A DNA stretch of 64,000 nt from Macrobrachium rosenbergii (GCF_040412425.1 NC_089763.1:52316587-52380586); one strand, 5' to 3'. Positions 33,307 to 44,370 are shown, counted from the first letter of the stretch. The notes: generated from the sequence alone by a model not told the origin. Translations and numbers: made by a program.

Positions 33307-33468
33307 AAATCATGCTGAGATTTTGGTATATGACTGGTCAGAAGAAGGTGATACTGAAGTTGTAGTAGAGGACATTGAACGGGTCAATTTTGAATTTGGC
33401 AAGAATGACCCTAAAATGGCGGATTGGAAGCTTAAGGATGAATGGGAATGGTGTGAAAAGCGAATGCA
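33307..33468 (+). CDS. NDUFA10: NDUFA10 internal exon (third visible)
   Basis: After TATTGCAG one base A completes Lys. The exon encodes NHAEILVYDWSEEGDTEVV then VEDIERVNFEFG, including the conserved V-V-E-D-I-E segment, and ends KRM plus CA at donor GTAAGT (33469). Length is 162 nt, phase 2 at both ends, so it could be skipped in frame; no evidence of that is visible. Confidence 0.93.
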
Positions 33469-33980
33469 GTAAGTACATTGTATTTTTTCCCTAATGCCTA
33501 AGACAAGAACTTTACACTTTGTTTCTGTGATAATATTGAATGTACAAAAATGGAAACCATTGCTTTAGCATTAGCATATTACATTTTCTTAGACAGGCCA
33601 CCTGGAATTTTGAAAGAGGAAAAAGTAATTCTCAACAAGCAAGAAATACTTCATATGTGGGGAAAGACCTCCACACTTGCTCCTCATTAAAATTTTTCTC
33701 ATTTGATTTGATATTCCTTGTTATTTGTGAGAGAAGGTTTGTGGTAATTATTGTAGTAGTTTCATGGCTTTTCCATTTGCCCTAGAGTGCCATTCTCAAT
33801 TGCAATTGTTCCTTACTTCTAGAAGTAGAAGTTAGTTATATGAATCTTACCTCACTACAGTATTATGATAGCTGTATTCCCCACGTCAGGCGGTAGAATG
33901 ATTGAATGTTAAAACTAAAAAATTAACTGGATCATTTAGTTTGAACTGTGGTGGTGAACTGCTGGTGCGAGCATATATAG
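33469..33980. other. Start of the 7.1 kb NDUFA10 intron
   Basis: Nothing recognised before the fold-back repeat. Confidence 0.4.
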
Positions 33981-34345
33981 TTTTTTTTAGTTATTAGTTT
34001 TCTGGAAAGAAAACTATTGTGCTGGCTTTGTCTGCCCATCTGCACTTTACTCTGTCCACACTTTTTCTGGCCGCCCTCAGATCTTAAAAACTACTGAGGC
34101 TAGAGGGCTGCAAATTGGTATGTTGATCATCCACCCTCCAATCATCAAACATACCAAATTGCAACCCTCTAGCCTCAGTCAGGCCACCACCTGGCTGTTG
34201 TTAAAGCTTCATGGGCCGTAGCTCATACAGGTCTATACAGAGACCACCGAAATATAGATGTATTTTCGGTGACATTGATTATAAAGGTGTACAGAAAACT
34301 TGATTGCGTTGAAGAAACTTCGGCACATTTTTTACTTGGTTCTCT
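33980..34345. repeat. Interspersed fold-back repeat with 85-nt palindrome
   Basis: 34094-34178 is a long hairpin: CTGAGGCTAGAGGGCTGCAA pairs with TTGCAACCCTCTAGCCTCAG around AATTGGTATG...CATACCAAATT and a short loop. Flanking blocks (GTTTTCTGGAAAGAAAACTA, CATGGGCCGTAGCTCATACA, GAAGAAACTTCGGCACATTT) look like a decapod interspersed repeat that I recognise from memory, without a database check. Confidence 0.7.
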
Positions 34346-34564
34346 TTTCATCACTTTGCGAGGATGTATTGGAAGAGTGCGGTTTACATATTCTCATTGA
34401 AAATTTGGATTTTTTAAAACTTGGTCTGATATTAATTTGGTTTTGTTTGTTATTTAGGATATCTAATCAGAAAGATAATGACAAAATGTATAGGATATGT
34501 AAAGTGAGAATGTGTAACACCTGTCTTTACACTTAGGCTTAAGATGGTCATGACCCATGCTTAA

Positions 34565-34720
34565 AATTTAGGAGCAAGGATTGGCCCTTCAGTGGCCCAT
34601 GCAGTGACGATTGTCCAGATGTTTTGAGTAATTATTTGAAGGATGAAAGGAGGCGAGAAGTTGACAAGTTAAGGAAAAATGACAAAGAGGTCCTCCTAAA
34701 GCTAAGATAGGAAGTAATAA
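34565..34720 (+). pseudogene. Gag-like Cys/basic module remnant
   Basis: One frame reads DWPFSGPCSDDCPDVLSNYL then KDERRREVDKLRKNDKE. This resembles the C-x3-C plus basic helix module of the gag-like ORF in DIRS copy 2 (RCKECEGLDEKKW ... KLEMDKLRR). A Pro/Ser/Cys-rich open stretch follows to about 36000. No RT or YR was seen with it, so the assignment is tentative. Confidence 0.4.
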
Positions 34721-35990
34721 TAGAAATAAGAGGCTTTTTTCTGTCAAGAGTTGCTTTTCCCTCTCTTCTGGTGTACTTAGGAATGCTTCTCACTTTAAAC
34801 ATTTTTCTTCACTCCTCAAAGCTCCCTGTATCATTGAGGATATCAAGTTTGGGATAGTATTAGAGTCTGATGTTGCCAGCTGTAGTACTACGTTTGAAAA
34901 GTTATGGAGTTTACCACTGCTACACTCATTTCATTACCAGCACAAATAAATCATCCTTTAACAGGTTTTCCCCTGGCAACAGAGGAAGAGCCAATGCCCT
35001 CCCTCTGTTAACCATACCTTAGCCATGCCCTGTGAAGCTCCCTTCACTGTTGGAGGTACAGGGAAGTGGGGTAAGTCTGAGAGAGGAAGTGGTGTGTGCC
35101 TGTTGCCTCCTTCGTCTAACCGATCTGGCGTGGGTTGCACACAGGCAGGTTGATGCTTGGTTGCAAGGTAGAAAGGGATGAACTCTTAGCAAGCAATCCC
35201 TATCTGGGTTCATACTCTGGTTCTCCTGTCACTCCTAACCCTCGTTTGATGATGTCTCCCTCAAATGTTGCTTTGGCATCTTGAGACACTCTTCTGGTGC
35301 CAGACACCATTGTTCTCCTTCTTGGTCTCCTAGATGTTCAGGTTCTGCCTGTCCATTTTCACATTTGTGTGATGTGCTGGAGGTTATTTGTGCGGCAGGA
35401 ATGGAGCATGCAATTATAATTGATCTGCTAGTTATAGATTTTTATTGCCTTTGGTGCTGCGCCATGCTAAAGTGTCACACTTGTTCTCATTTTCCTCTGG
35501 TGTCATACTGCCATACTTAGCCCTTTCCTTTGTGCCCCATATTCCTTACAGTCAATCTATGAATCACAGTCTCTTTGGATACTGACAATTCCTTGCAAGT
35601 CTCCTCATAAGTATGCAGTCTTTACAAACTTCTTTGAGGTGCTTGAGGTCTCCTGTATGGTGCTGACACTTGGTCCCTTCCCTGATTAGGCAGGTTGATC
35701 TTGCACGTTTGATTGGTTCTGTTTTGGTAGCACAGAGTACTGGTATGGCTCCCCTACCAGGTTGTTTGTCATCAGCACCTCATGATTTTCGACACAGTAG
35801 TGAGCTAATATGGGGGAATTTTCTGCTCTCAGTGCCAAGCGCAACTTGGCGTTGGTTCTTCCTCTTCCATTGAATGAGTTTTTGCTTCTAAATTAAAGTC
35901 TCTTGAGAAGAGTGAAACCTCATTCATCCCAAGGAGTTGGGAGTTCTGATGCTACCACCTCTAGTCTAGTTATTCCCTCTGAGGAGCCTC
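34721..35990. other. Possible low-complexity remainder of a gag-like region
   Basis: Moderately GC-rich with many short frames rich in Ser, Pro and Cys on both strands. No conserved block was recognised. A Ser/Glu-rich frame (SSDATTSSLVIPSEEPQALE, about 35942-36001) reaches the LINE fragment. Confidence 0.3.
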
Positions 35991-35999
35991 AGGCTTTAG

Positions 36000-37040
36000 A
36001 GCTCGGCTCAGACAAAGGAGAGGAAGTAATTCAAGGGAGAATCATTTCATGGAGGAAATGTGTATCATATTTCCCTAATAACACTTCTATATAAAAAACA
36101 TGGGCAAAATTCAGGAAAATAAGTGTTGCCAATTTTAAGCCTCCTAGACATACCATATTAAAAGATGGAAAAAGAATACTTGATCCAAAAGAAATAAGTA
36201 ATGTAATAGGAGAAAACTTACCAAATGTAAGCAGTGGTAGAAATTTAGATGAACACTTTTGCACAAAGAAAAATAATATAGAATTGTTAACAATAAATTT
36301 TGCAATACGTAATAGAAGATATATATTATAATAAAAAACTCAATATAGAAGAGTTGGAATGTGCTCTCTTGAACAATAATAAATCTGCTCCTGGAGGTGA
36401 CAATATTTGTTTTGAAATGATCTGCCATTTCCCACCTTGGCAAAGTCATACCTGTTACAATTTTATAATCATATATGGCTTTGAAATTTATTTCCAGATG
36501 AATGGCAAAATGCCATAATAATTCCTATTCCCAAACCTGGAAAGGATCCCAGTAATGTAAGTAATTACAGACCCATTTCTTTAAAAAGTTGTGTATGCAG
36601 ACTATTAGAGAAAATGGTAAATGCTCGACTAAAATGACACATTCAAGAACAAATTTTGAATCCTACTCAGTTTGGGTCACAATGTAATAGATCTACTTTA
36701 GATTCTCTAACTATTGGAATTAAAAGTAACCTGTACACAGATGATTTTGCCATATATTATTCAGCATCTTGCATAAAACATGCAGAATGAATCATTAATA
36801 AAACCATAAAAAAATAGATGAATGGGCCTCATCTATAGGGTCTAAATTTTCCATAGATAAAACACAGGAAGTCATGTTTTATAAAAATAAAATATGGAGA
36901 AAAGTGAAGAAATAGATTTAAAAATCAGAAATCTTAGTATACCAATTGGCCAAAAGCAAAATTTTTAGGATTAGCATTTGATACTCACTTGAATTAGAAA
37001 ACCCACATAACATACATGAAATCAAAATGTTAACCCTTAA
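36000..37040 (+). pseudogene. LINE endonuclease-RT linker and RT fragment
   Basis: Blocks in shifting frames: IISWRKCVSYFPNNTSI then KTWAKFRKISVANFKPPRH (36040-36147), LNNNKSAPGGDNICFEMI (36367-36423, the K-S-A-P-G-x-D entry), IPIPKPGKDPSNVSNYRPIS (36519-36580), LLEKMVNARL (36604-36633), NPTQFGSQCNRSTLDSLT (36660-36713), then after a deletion YTDDFAIYYS (36736-36765, an F/Y-x-DD-like catalytic box) and AKFLGLAFDT (36954-36985). Stops and indels abound. It resembles the same broad LINE group as the minus-strand fragment at 22.4-24.1 kb. Confidence 0.85.
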
Positions 37041-37041
37041 G

Positions 37042-37110
37042 GGACGGATTGAGCCTGAGTGTGAAGCAAAACAGGATTGGGGAGATGGACGGATTGAGCC
37101 TGAGTGTGAA
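37042..37110. repeat. 45 bp period direct repeat
   Basis: GGACGGATTGAGCCTGAGTG followed by TGAA occurs at 37042 and 37087. Confidence 0.8.
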
Positions 37111-37447
37111 ACAGTATTACGCAACACTGATTATGGTAAGAATGGGGCGAGAGAGAGGTGCCAATACTTCTATATGCTATAAATTCACACTAATGGCAAC
37201 TTTTATACTGACCTACGAGTCGTACCAGTATTGCCACAGACATCTTTCTAGCCATCAGTAATGCTTGTGACTTGAAGGCGGAAAGTACTGATTGTATGTT
37301 AGTTTTATAAGTTAGTCATTATTTTATTTTCTGCATTGATGAAGTGTATGGGTATTACAGAATGTATAAAAAGAAAGCTCATGTTTAATTTTATAAGATG
37401 TTTTTGTAGCATAGCACTCCTTATGTTTAAAGAGTGTGTTATTGTTG

Positions 37448-37657
37448 TGACGTCATAGGAAGTGACGTCACAGGACGAAAATGGCGGGAGGGAGAAAAAT
37501 GTAAACAAACAATAAGCGGGAGTGTTGAAAGCATGGTGGAAAAAAGGTAGAGAGAGCTCTCTGAAGGTTAGGTCGATAATGGTTGGGTTGTAAGTCTGTT
37601 TGTGGTTTTTGTTGTCGTAAGCTGGATTGCATAGAGTAAAAAGAACAACGTGAACAG
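37448..37657 (+). promoter_or_regulatory. Candidate intronic promoter: two CREs, ETS/CRE composite, splice donor
   Basis: Two perfect CRE octamers TGACGTCA stand at 37448-37455 and 37463-37470. The second lies within GGAAGTGACGTCA (37458-37470), the composite ETS/CRE site known from many animal promoters. AAAATGGCGGG follows at 37479. No TATA box is seen. About 190 bp downstream GAACAG|GTGAGT (37652-37663) is a consensus 5' splice site. Together these could be a promoter plus a first exon on the + strand. Nothing shows transcription, and a chance arrangement is possible. Confidence 0.35.
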
Positions 37658-39015
37658 GTGAGTGGATCACATAATTGAATAATTTAAGGATAGGTTAGGC
37701 TAGAAAAATTTTCAAGTACTGCATCTCTCCTCACGAGTCTTTTTGTAAATTTGCTTGTAAATATACGAAGAGGTTGCTGTTGTTTTTTGTTTTTGTCTGT
37801 TTTTCACCATGGATGTAGATCTCCACAAACCAGGGTCTGTCTGATCTCAATCATTTGAAACATCCAAACAGAAGAAGGTAGAGGCAGTTTCGTGGAACTT
37901 GGATGTGGTTCTAAAGTGGCTCTCTAGTTCCCATTTCGAGCCCCTTCGTTTAGTAACATTAAGGGATCTGATTAAGAATACCCTTTTCCTTGCAGCCCTA
38001 GCAACTGCTAAGTGAGTTAAGTGAGCTGCATGCCATTGTTAGGGGGATTGGCTTCTCCCAAGGGAATGCAATCTGTTCCTTTACCGTCTGGTTTTTAGCT
38101 AAGATTGAGACACTGTCTAAGCCCTAGCCTCGTTCGTTTACCATTAAGAACCTAATGGAAATATTGGGCCCAGAAGAAGTGATTGTTCTTTGTCCTGTGA
38201 GGGCATTAAGATATTAGCTACACAAGACTGAAAAAATCCGTGAACCTTCGAGTAACCTGTGGTGCTCTGTTAAAAATCCTTCTTGTCCCTTTCCAAGAAT
38301 GCCTTGGGGTCTTTTCTTAGAAACCTTATCTTGGAAGCACATTCCCATATTGGAGAGGACGCCTTGCCTTCTGTTAAAGTAAAAGCTCACGAAATCAGGG
38401 CAATTGCTACCTCGTTAGGTTTTAAGCATAACTTATTGCTCCCTTCCACTCTTCAATCAAAATTTTGGAGGTGCAAGTCAATCTTTGCAACGCAAAGATT
38501 GCAGTACCCGGGTCCATTGTCAGTGGCTGGCGTGGTTTTGGGGGAGAAGCGTAGGAAGCATCCCTTCCATCTTTTTTCTCTTCGCCTTGACATAGGGTGT
38601 CGAGTCTTAGGAGAGCCCGGGGGTACCGTACCTGGAGTACCCACCAGTTTTTTAGTGGACAGATAGTGGTTATTTTTTTTTTATGTGCTGTAGGTGACAG
38701 CGGTGTTTGTCTGGTTGTTTTTATTGTGGTACTGCACCCAGGGCAGGGTTAACTATTGATGCTTTGCTAGCCATCGGAAATGTCCTTTGCTGCAAAGCTC
38801 CCACTAAACTAGCAGGCGCTTCACAGCTACACTGCCATGCCACTGCAGGTTAAGATGAGCACCAACTAGAGGCAGTATCTACCTGCAGTAGCTCTCTACC
38901 AGGTAAGGAAACAACAAGCATTGTATCATACTAGCAAACTTTCTATTCATTACCATTACTAATGTTTTGGGGTAGAATATGTCCGTGTGTCCCACCTCAT
39001 GTCAATGTGGGATTC

Positions 39016-39108
39016 AGGTATGTAATTACTTGGTAAGTTACTTGTATATATAAAAGTGACATTTTTATGATAAAGTTTTATATATACTTACCAAGTACTA
39101 TTACAGAA
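39016..39108. repeat. ICR hairpin of DIRS copy 4
   Basis: Forward arm TGTAATTACTTGGTAAGT at 39020-39037; reverse arm ACTTACCAAGTACTATTACA at 39086-39105, with spacer ATTTTTATGATAAAGTTTTATATAT. Confidence 0.85.
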
Positions 39109-39289
39109 TCGGAGCCCTCCCTCCCACCCTCACATGGACATAGGGGCACAAACAAATTGAAGCTCTTTGCCGAGTTGTTCCTCTCTTTCCCCAAAGTGGG
39201 CGAGGCTAGTCATCTACCCAAAACAAAAGTAACATTACCACAAATTTCAAAATTTAAGCTACTGTGCGAGTTGAAACTATAGCTATATA

Positions 39290-40292
39290 CAGTGAAACCT
39301 CACTTTAACGGACTAATGGGGGGGAGGTCATCTGTTAAAAGCCGATTGTCTGCTAAAGTGAAGCATTTTTTTGTGTGTTAAAAGAGGTTTTTATCAGTAG
39401 GCTAGCCTCAGCCTAGGTGTGATAATCACCTATGTACATGAAAAGATTCGCAGTATGAAATACACTGATAGTAAAGGTAATAAAACCCTTTTTATACCCT
39501 ATATATCTCTTCATAATAAAAAGCATATTTGAGGAATAATTCCATATCATTGACATCAACTTTTATCTATGTGAGGCCAGTTGACAAAATGTAAACATCG
39601 AGGTATGGTTGAGCTCACAGCAACCTTTTATCTTTTGGTAACTTTTCAGAAATTTTAATGGTAATGTAATTACAGTAGTAATAACATTTAGGATAACATA
39701 TTAATTTTTCATTAAAAATTCATTATCATTTTGGTGGTAATAACTGTTTGGAACAATTCAATCATACGAACAATAAATGTACAATAATTATTGTACATTA
39801 TTATATTGTTAGGGGATTGTGACTGGCAATGAAACGTAAACAAAACAATGGTTTCCCTTTTAGGGAATGTGTGTAGGAAAAACATGGTATAGAATTGGCT
39901 TTATTTTGTTTATTTTAAATTTCTAGGGATACAGTAAGGAAAACAGCATTTATAATAACATCATCTTTACATAACCAGTATTTCATAAGATACCTATTGT
40001 TGCAAAAGCTAGCCTAAAACACAGATGGTTTTGTAATTTAGCAGTCGTCTTATACAGTTGTCTTATACTACAGATAGGAGATAAATTCATGAAAATTTGT
40101 CATAATTTTCAACCTCATCTTATCCAGAAGTTGTCTTATACACTGACTTACACGGTAAGTTCCAATTTCGCACCAATGCTGAGGTTAGTGCACGAGTAAA
40201 CGTAAACAACAACAGCCATTACCCTTGGCCAGATTTTGTCCGTTAAATTGGATGTCCGTTGGTTCTGGGTCCATTAAAGCAAAGTTTTACTG
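39290..40292. mobile_element. Tigger/pogo-like non-autonomous DNA transposon, TA target
   Basis: The 1003 bp body begins CAGTGAAACCTCACTTTAACG and ends with the near-complement of CAGTAAAACTTTGCTTTAATG. It is flanked by TA at 39288-39289 and 40293-40294. GGAC...GTCC words (CGGACTAATG, TTGTCCGTTAAATTGGATGTCCG) extend the inverted ends. It has no transposase frame. Insertion split the terminal motif AGCTATGTAATTACTTGG of DIRS copy 4, so it is the younger event. Confidence 0.85.
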
Positions 40293-40340
40293 TAATTACT
40301 TGGTAAGTATATATAAAACTATTTTATCATAAAAATGTCA

Positions 40341-40577
40341 TTTTTTGATTACTGTTTATTGCTTACACTTTTCTTTATAAGGTGTGGATGGTGTACCCTC
40401 CAGGATATCAGAGTAAAAGGCTATGATAAGAAAATGGTTTGTGAAAAATTTTTAAATTTTTCATCAAATATTAAGGCACATTTTTTATCTCTTACAGATG
40501 TGTGTTTAACAAAATAAAGCAGAATTGGCATTAAGGAAATAATTATTTTCTTTGTACTGATGACACTTTTCTCTTAG
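40341..40577. other. Intron end before NDUFA10 exon
   Basis: AT-rich, ending in the acceptor TTTTCTCTTAG at 40567-40577. Confidence 0.6.
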
Positions 40578-40692
40578 GTATACTAAATACAGAAGTCAGT
40601 TCATGATGTGGTTGGTTGTACCTGACTTTGATGTTGAGGAGATGGTTATTCCAGCTGGAGATCACAAAATATACGCGGATGTTTTGCTTCAA
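40578..40692 (+). CDS. NDUFA10: NDUFA10 internal exon (fourth visible)
   Basis: One base G completes Gln from the previous exon, then YTKYRSQFMMWLVVPDFDVE then EMVIPAGDHKIYADVLLQ follows, with donor GTATGT at 40693. It corresponds to the late NDUFA10 segment ending in a helix before the last exon. Length is 115 nt and it leaves phase 0, matching the last exon. Confidence 0.9.
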
Positions 40693-41343
40693 GTATGTAT
40701 TGATTTTCATTACATTTTTGTAGTATAGTATACCATATCTTTCAATATTGGTATTTCATATTTTATTCTTGAAGATAATAACTGGTGATGAAGTTTGTAA
40801 AATATCTCACAAGTGGAAGGAAAGTTGTAAATGTTTTTCTTGAAAAAATGGTAGAGCTATAGGAGTTTTTTGTCCACATTATCCTTGGTTTTCTTAGGTT
40901 CTCTTAGTAAGTATTACACTGTATCCACAAACCACTCTTTTTTGTGAGGCAAGTTATAATTTGTAAGAATATATTTTGCCTGACTTTAGACATTTTTTGT
41001 GAGGCAAATTATAATTTGTAAGAATATATTTTGATGGACTGTAGACTTGGTTAGGGTATTGTATTTGTATACAGTTAATGCCGATATTTTAAATAATAGC
41101 AAACCAGTAGAGTAGACAGAATAGAAATATGAAATTATTTAATACAGTGTATTTTATTTCTAAAAAGTCAGAATTAAACTAAAAAAAAATTAGAGAAAAA
41201 AAACGATCTAAAAGGCAAGAAAAAGTTAAAAAATCTGCAAACAAAAGTTAATTTTACCAAGCCTGATTGTAATGTAATCCAGCTAACAAATAAGTTTAGT
41301 CAGTGATTGAATACCTTCCCTGACTGCCCTAAGTTACCTTTGT
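40693..41343. other. Intron, AT-rich
   Basis: AGGCAA(G/A)TTATAATTTGTAAGAATATATTTTG occurs twice (about 40948 and 41002). Nothing else recognised. Confidence 0.4.
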
Positions 41344-41980
41344 TTAGGGAGCGTTTGACGAAAAATCGAAAAATCAAAATTTTCTGAGATATTTTAATTA
41401 TGGCATCATACATATCCTGACTATCTTCTCAGAAAGTTTTATTAAAAAACCATAGTTTAGGAGTTATAAACAAAAACAGTAACCCTATCATAGAAAAAAA
41501 TTAAAATAATGTAATGATAATGTCAGTATATCGGTAGTAATTTCCTTTTTTTAGCTATGAAATAATAATATCTAAATGCGTTATATGGCAACTCTGTGGA
41601 CAGTGTTCAGTCAGTCTTTATTTAGATATTTATATTAGACAATTTCATGAATCTTAGTTTTGCCTTATAACATTAGATGATTTCATGAATCTTTTCAAAT
41701 ATTTAAAAACATCAAATGTAACAGCAAGCAAATAAATACCAGAGAAGCAAAATTACATAGCTCAAAATAGTTTTCAAACTGCATCTCCTCCATAACGAAT
41801 GCACCGATCTCAATGAAGCAAAAAGCAAACGAAAGCTAAATAAATTGTCTACAAACAAAGAGAGAGTTTTTTCATTTTGTTTTAAAATTTTGGGGAATTT
41901 TTTCCAAAAATCAATCAAGTTTTTTCAAAAACGAAAAATATTCATAAAAAAAGAAAAAAAATTGAAAAAACGCTCCCTTA
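41344..41980. mobile_element. Candidate non-autonomous DNA element with GGGAGCGTTT ends
   Basis: GGGAGCGTTT near 41348 is mirrored by AAACGCTCCC ending at 41978. The interior is very AT-rich with GAAAAA/TTTTTC words and GCATCTCCTCC, which also occurs in the TTAA element at 59.4-61.0 kb. The flanking target duplication is unclear (TTTA versus TTAC). Confidence 0.45.
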
Positions 41981-42475
41981 CTTTGTTCTAATATATAATA
42001 TCTGTCTACCACGTAAATTTGAGCTCTTAGTTTGCAAAAGTTATGGAGGAGATGCATTTTGAAAAATTTTTGGGGGTGGGGTTACCAGCTAATGGGGGCG
42101 GAAGACGAAAATTATGGTTACAGTCCTTTGCCCTATACAAAAATAAACCCAGGCACAAAATTTGAAACTGATTCATTAAAAAAACCTCATTCTGTTTAAA
42201 ACTATCTCAAAACTAAAGTTATCGACATTCAGCTCTCCATAAAATCAATCTCAATGAAACAAAAAGCAAATGAAAGTTTGTCTACAAACAAAGAGAGAGT
42301 TTTTTCATTTTGTCGAAAATTTTGGGAATTTTTTTCATCGGTTTTTCAAAAACGAAAAATATTTTGAAAAAAATTTGAAAAAAAAACGCTCGCTCTCTTA
42401 CTTTGTTCTAATATATATCTCTGTCTGTAAATTTGAAGTTATGGAGGAGATGCATTTTGAAAAATTTTATTGTTG
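41805..42475. repeat. 441 bp tandem duplication
   Basis: TCTCAATGAAGCAAAAAGCA at 41808 recurs as TCTCAATGAAACAAAAAGCA at 42249. CAAACAAAGAGAGAGTTTTT, CGAAAAATATT and ACTTTGTTCTAATATAT follow in both, and GAGGAGATGCATTTTGAAAA closes each. Confidence 0.85.
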
Positions 42476-42606
42476 TCCTTTTTTCAAAAATAAACCCAGG
42501 CACAAAATTTGAAACTGATTCTTTAAAAACACGGAGTTAAGCGAAAACATTTTTAGCTTTATTCAATATTTTTGCCTTAGATATGATTTCATGAATCTTA
42601 ATTTTC

Positions 42607-42812
42607 ATATAAGAATGCATCTAGCGCAGTGTTGTAAGTACTGAAACTTAGCAGACAACCTAAGTCATCTTAAGATTCACATACGGGTTTTGGTTATTCT
42701 TGCAGTAAATTTAGCTTTTATTAGCTTTTGTCAACAGATATGATTCAATGCATCTAGCGAGTGTTGTAAAAGTAAGACTGACTAAGTCATCTTAAGAATT
42801 TGCAGTAAATTT
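42607..42812. repeat. Short direct repeat flanking DIRS copy 5
   Basis: GCATCTAGCG(C)AGTGTTGTAA, CTAAGTCATCTTAAGA and TTGCAGTAAATTTAG occur in order at 42607-42713 and 42739-42810. Confidence 0.75.
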
Positions 42813-42819
42813 AGAGGGC

Positions 42820-44370
42820 AGATGATGAGTGTGATGAGTGCAAGGATTGGGATGAGAGAAAGTGGAAGGTTCTTGAATCTCACCAATAAGCTTGAAAAGG
42901 ATAGGAAGAGAAAGGTGGCCTCTAGGGGCGAGAGTAGAGCTTCTGTTAGCATAGATTCTACTCCTAAGCCCAAGTCAGATCTTAGTCCTGATGTTTGTCC
43001 TTCCCCTATTCCCAGCCCTCCTACTATCAGTCCACTTACTCCCATGCTTCCGACCCCGATGCCATTGCCAACCTTGAATCCAAGTTCGATAAGAAAATAA
43101 ACCTGGTAGTGCATACTGTGGAGTTAGAGGCATCCCTGAGAGTCCTAATGGACAAAGTGTTTCAAGAAAAAGTGTCCAGTGATCATAAAGTGTCAAGTGA
43201 TAGTGCAGTGCAAGTGGAGGAGGTGGCTATTCATCCTGCGGCTCTTCTAGATGAAGGTCCCTGTCCTGCTCCCGTAAAACCTGGGAGAAGACATACCGGG
43301 AGTCCAAGAGAGGCCGGTGGGGTTTGCCCACAGGTAGTTGCCCCCCAGTTGAGCCTGTTGCATGAACCCAGGTTTCAACAGACGGCCGCTGGAAAGGGGT
43401 CTCTTAGATTTGTCTTTTTTCAAAGTGAAAGTGCATGAAGTATGGGCAGTCGCTACCTCTTTTGCTTTCAGGCATAATATGTCCCTTTCGTCCATTCATC
43501 AGTCGACCTTTTGGGTGACCTTTTGGAGGTGCAAATCGATCTTCGCATGTCACTATTTAAAAGAAGTCGAAACATCGTTTGGGAATTGCAGTAGCCCGGG
43601 TCCATTATCAGTGGCTGGCATGGTGTTGGGGGGAGTAGCATAGGAAGCATTCTTTCTCTTTTCTGTCTCTTCGCTTTGACATAGGGTGTTGAGTTTTGGG
43701 GAGCCTCAGGGTACTTTGTACCTAGAGTACCCACCATTCTTAGTGGATGGGTAGTGTTTTTTTGTCAGTGTAGATGACAGCATTGTCTGGTTATATGTTT
43801 TGTTGGTACTGCACCCAGGGGAAGGGCATTTATGTATGTCTTGTCAGCGATCAGGCCTATCCTCCACTGCAAGACTCCCACTTATATAGAGGTGACCCAT
43901 GGCTCAACTGCCACACCACTACAGTTTAAGATAAGCACCAACCAGAGGCAGTATTCACCTGCAGTAGCTCTCTTACCAGGTAAGGAAAAACAAGCATCGT
44001 TTCAATGCTAGCAATCCTTGCTATTTCAAAGTCATTACCATACCTTAATGTTTTGGAGTAGAATATGTCCATATATCCCACCCCCTATCAGTGTGGGCAG
44101 AATAAGTTTCATATATACTTACCAGATAAATAATTACAGAATCAGAGCCCTCCCTCCCTCCCCTCTCATGGACATGAGGACACAGACAGAATGAGTTTCC
44201 TGCTAAGTTGTTTCCAGTACTCCCTAGTGGGCGGGGCTTGTCACCTACACTAAACTATCGAAGCACTACTGCAATTTTTAAATAAAAGGCTGCCGCACGA
44301 GTTAGAAACTATAGCTATGTAATTACTTGGTAAATATACATATAACTTAATTTTATTATGAAAGTATCAT
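42820..44370 (+). mobile_element. DIRS-like element, copy 5 (internally deleted gag-YR chimera)
   Basis: The left part is gag-like: CDECKDWDERKWKVLES (42820-42870) then a low-complexity frame with VEVAIHPAALLDEGP-like sequence and PGRRHTGSPRE collinear with the copy 1 leader. At about 43415 the sequence jumps to KVKVHEVWAVATSFAFRHN (43419-43475, YR box II, with Arg changed to Trp) and FACHYLKEVETSF (43538-43576) with the nucleophile Tyr. So RT, RNase H and most of YR are deleted. The shared 3' tail and right repeat follow, ending at 44320-44370. The forward ICR arm is deleted and only the reverse arm remains (about 44116-44140). Confidence 0.85.

Larger units (their letters stand above)
37830..40340 (+). 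mobile_element. DIRS-like element, copy 4 (5'-truncated)
   Basis: It starts within YR sequence: WNLDVVLKWLSSSHFEPL (37889-37942) matches WNLDVVLKFLCSRKFEPI of copy 2, and the TLFLAALATAK box I neighbourhood follows at about 37979-38010. KVKAHEIRAIATSLGFKHN (38376-38430) keeps H-x-x-R. The Tyr region after FWRCKSIFA (38464-38492) is deleted. The shared 3' tail, an ICR hairpin (39016-39108) and the right repeat follow. The end is interrupted by the Tigger-like insertion 39290-40292 and resumes at 40293-40340. Confidence 0.85.
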
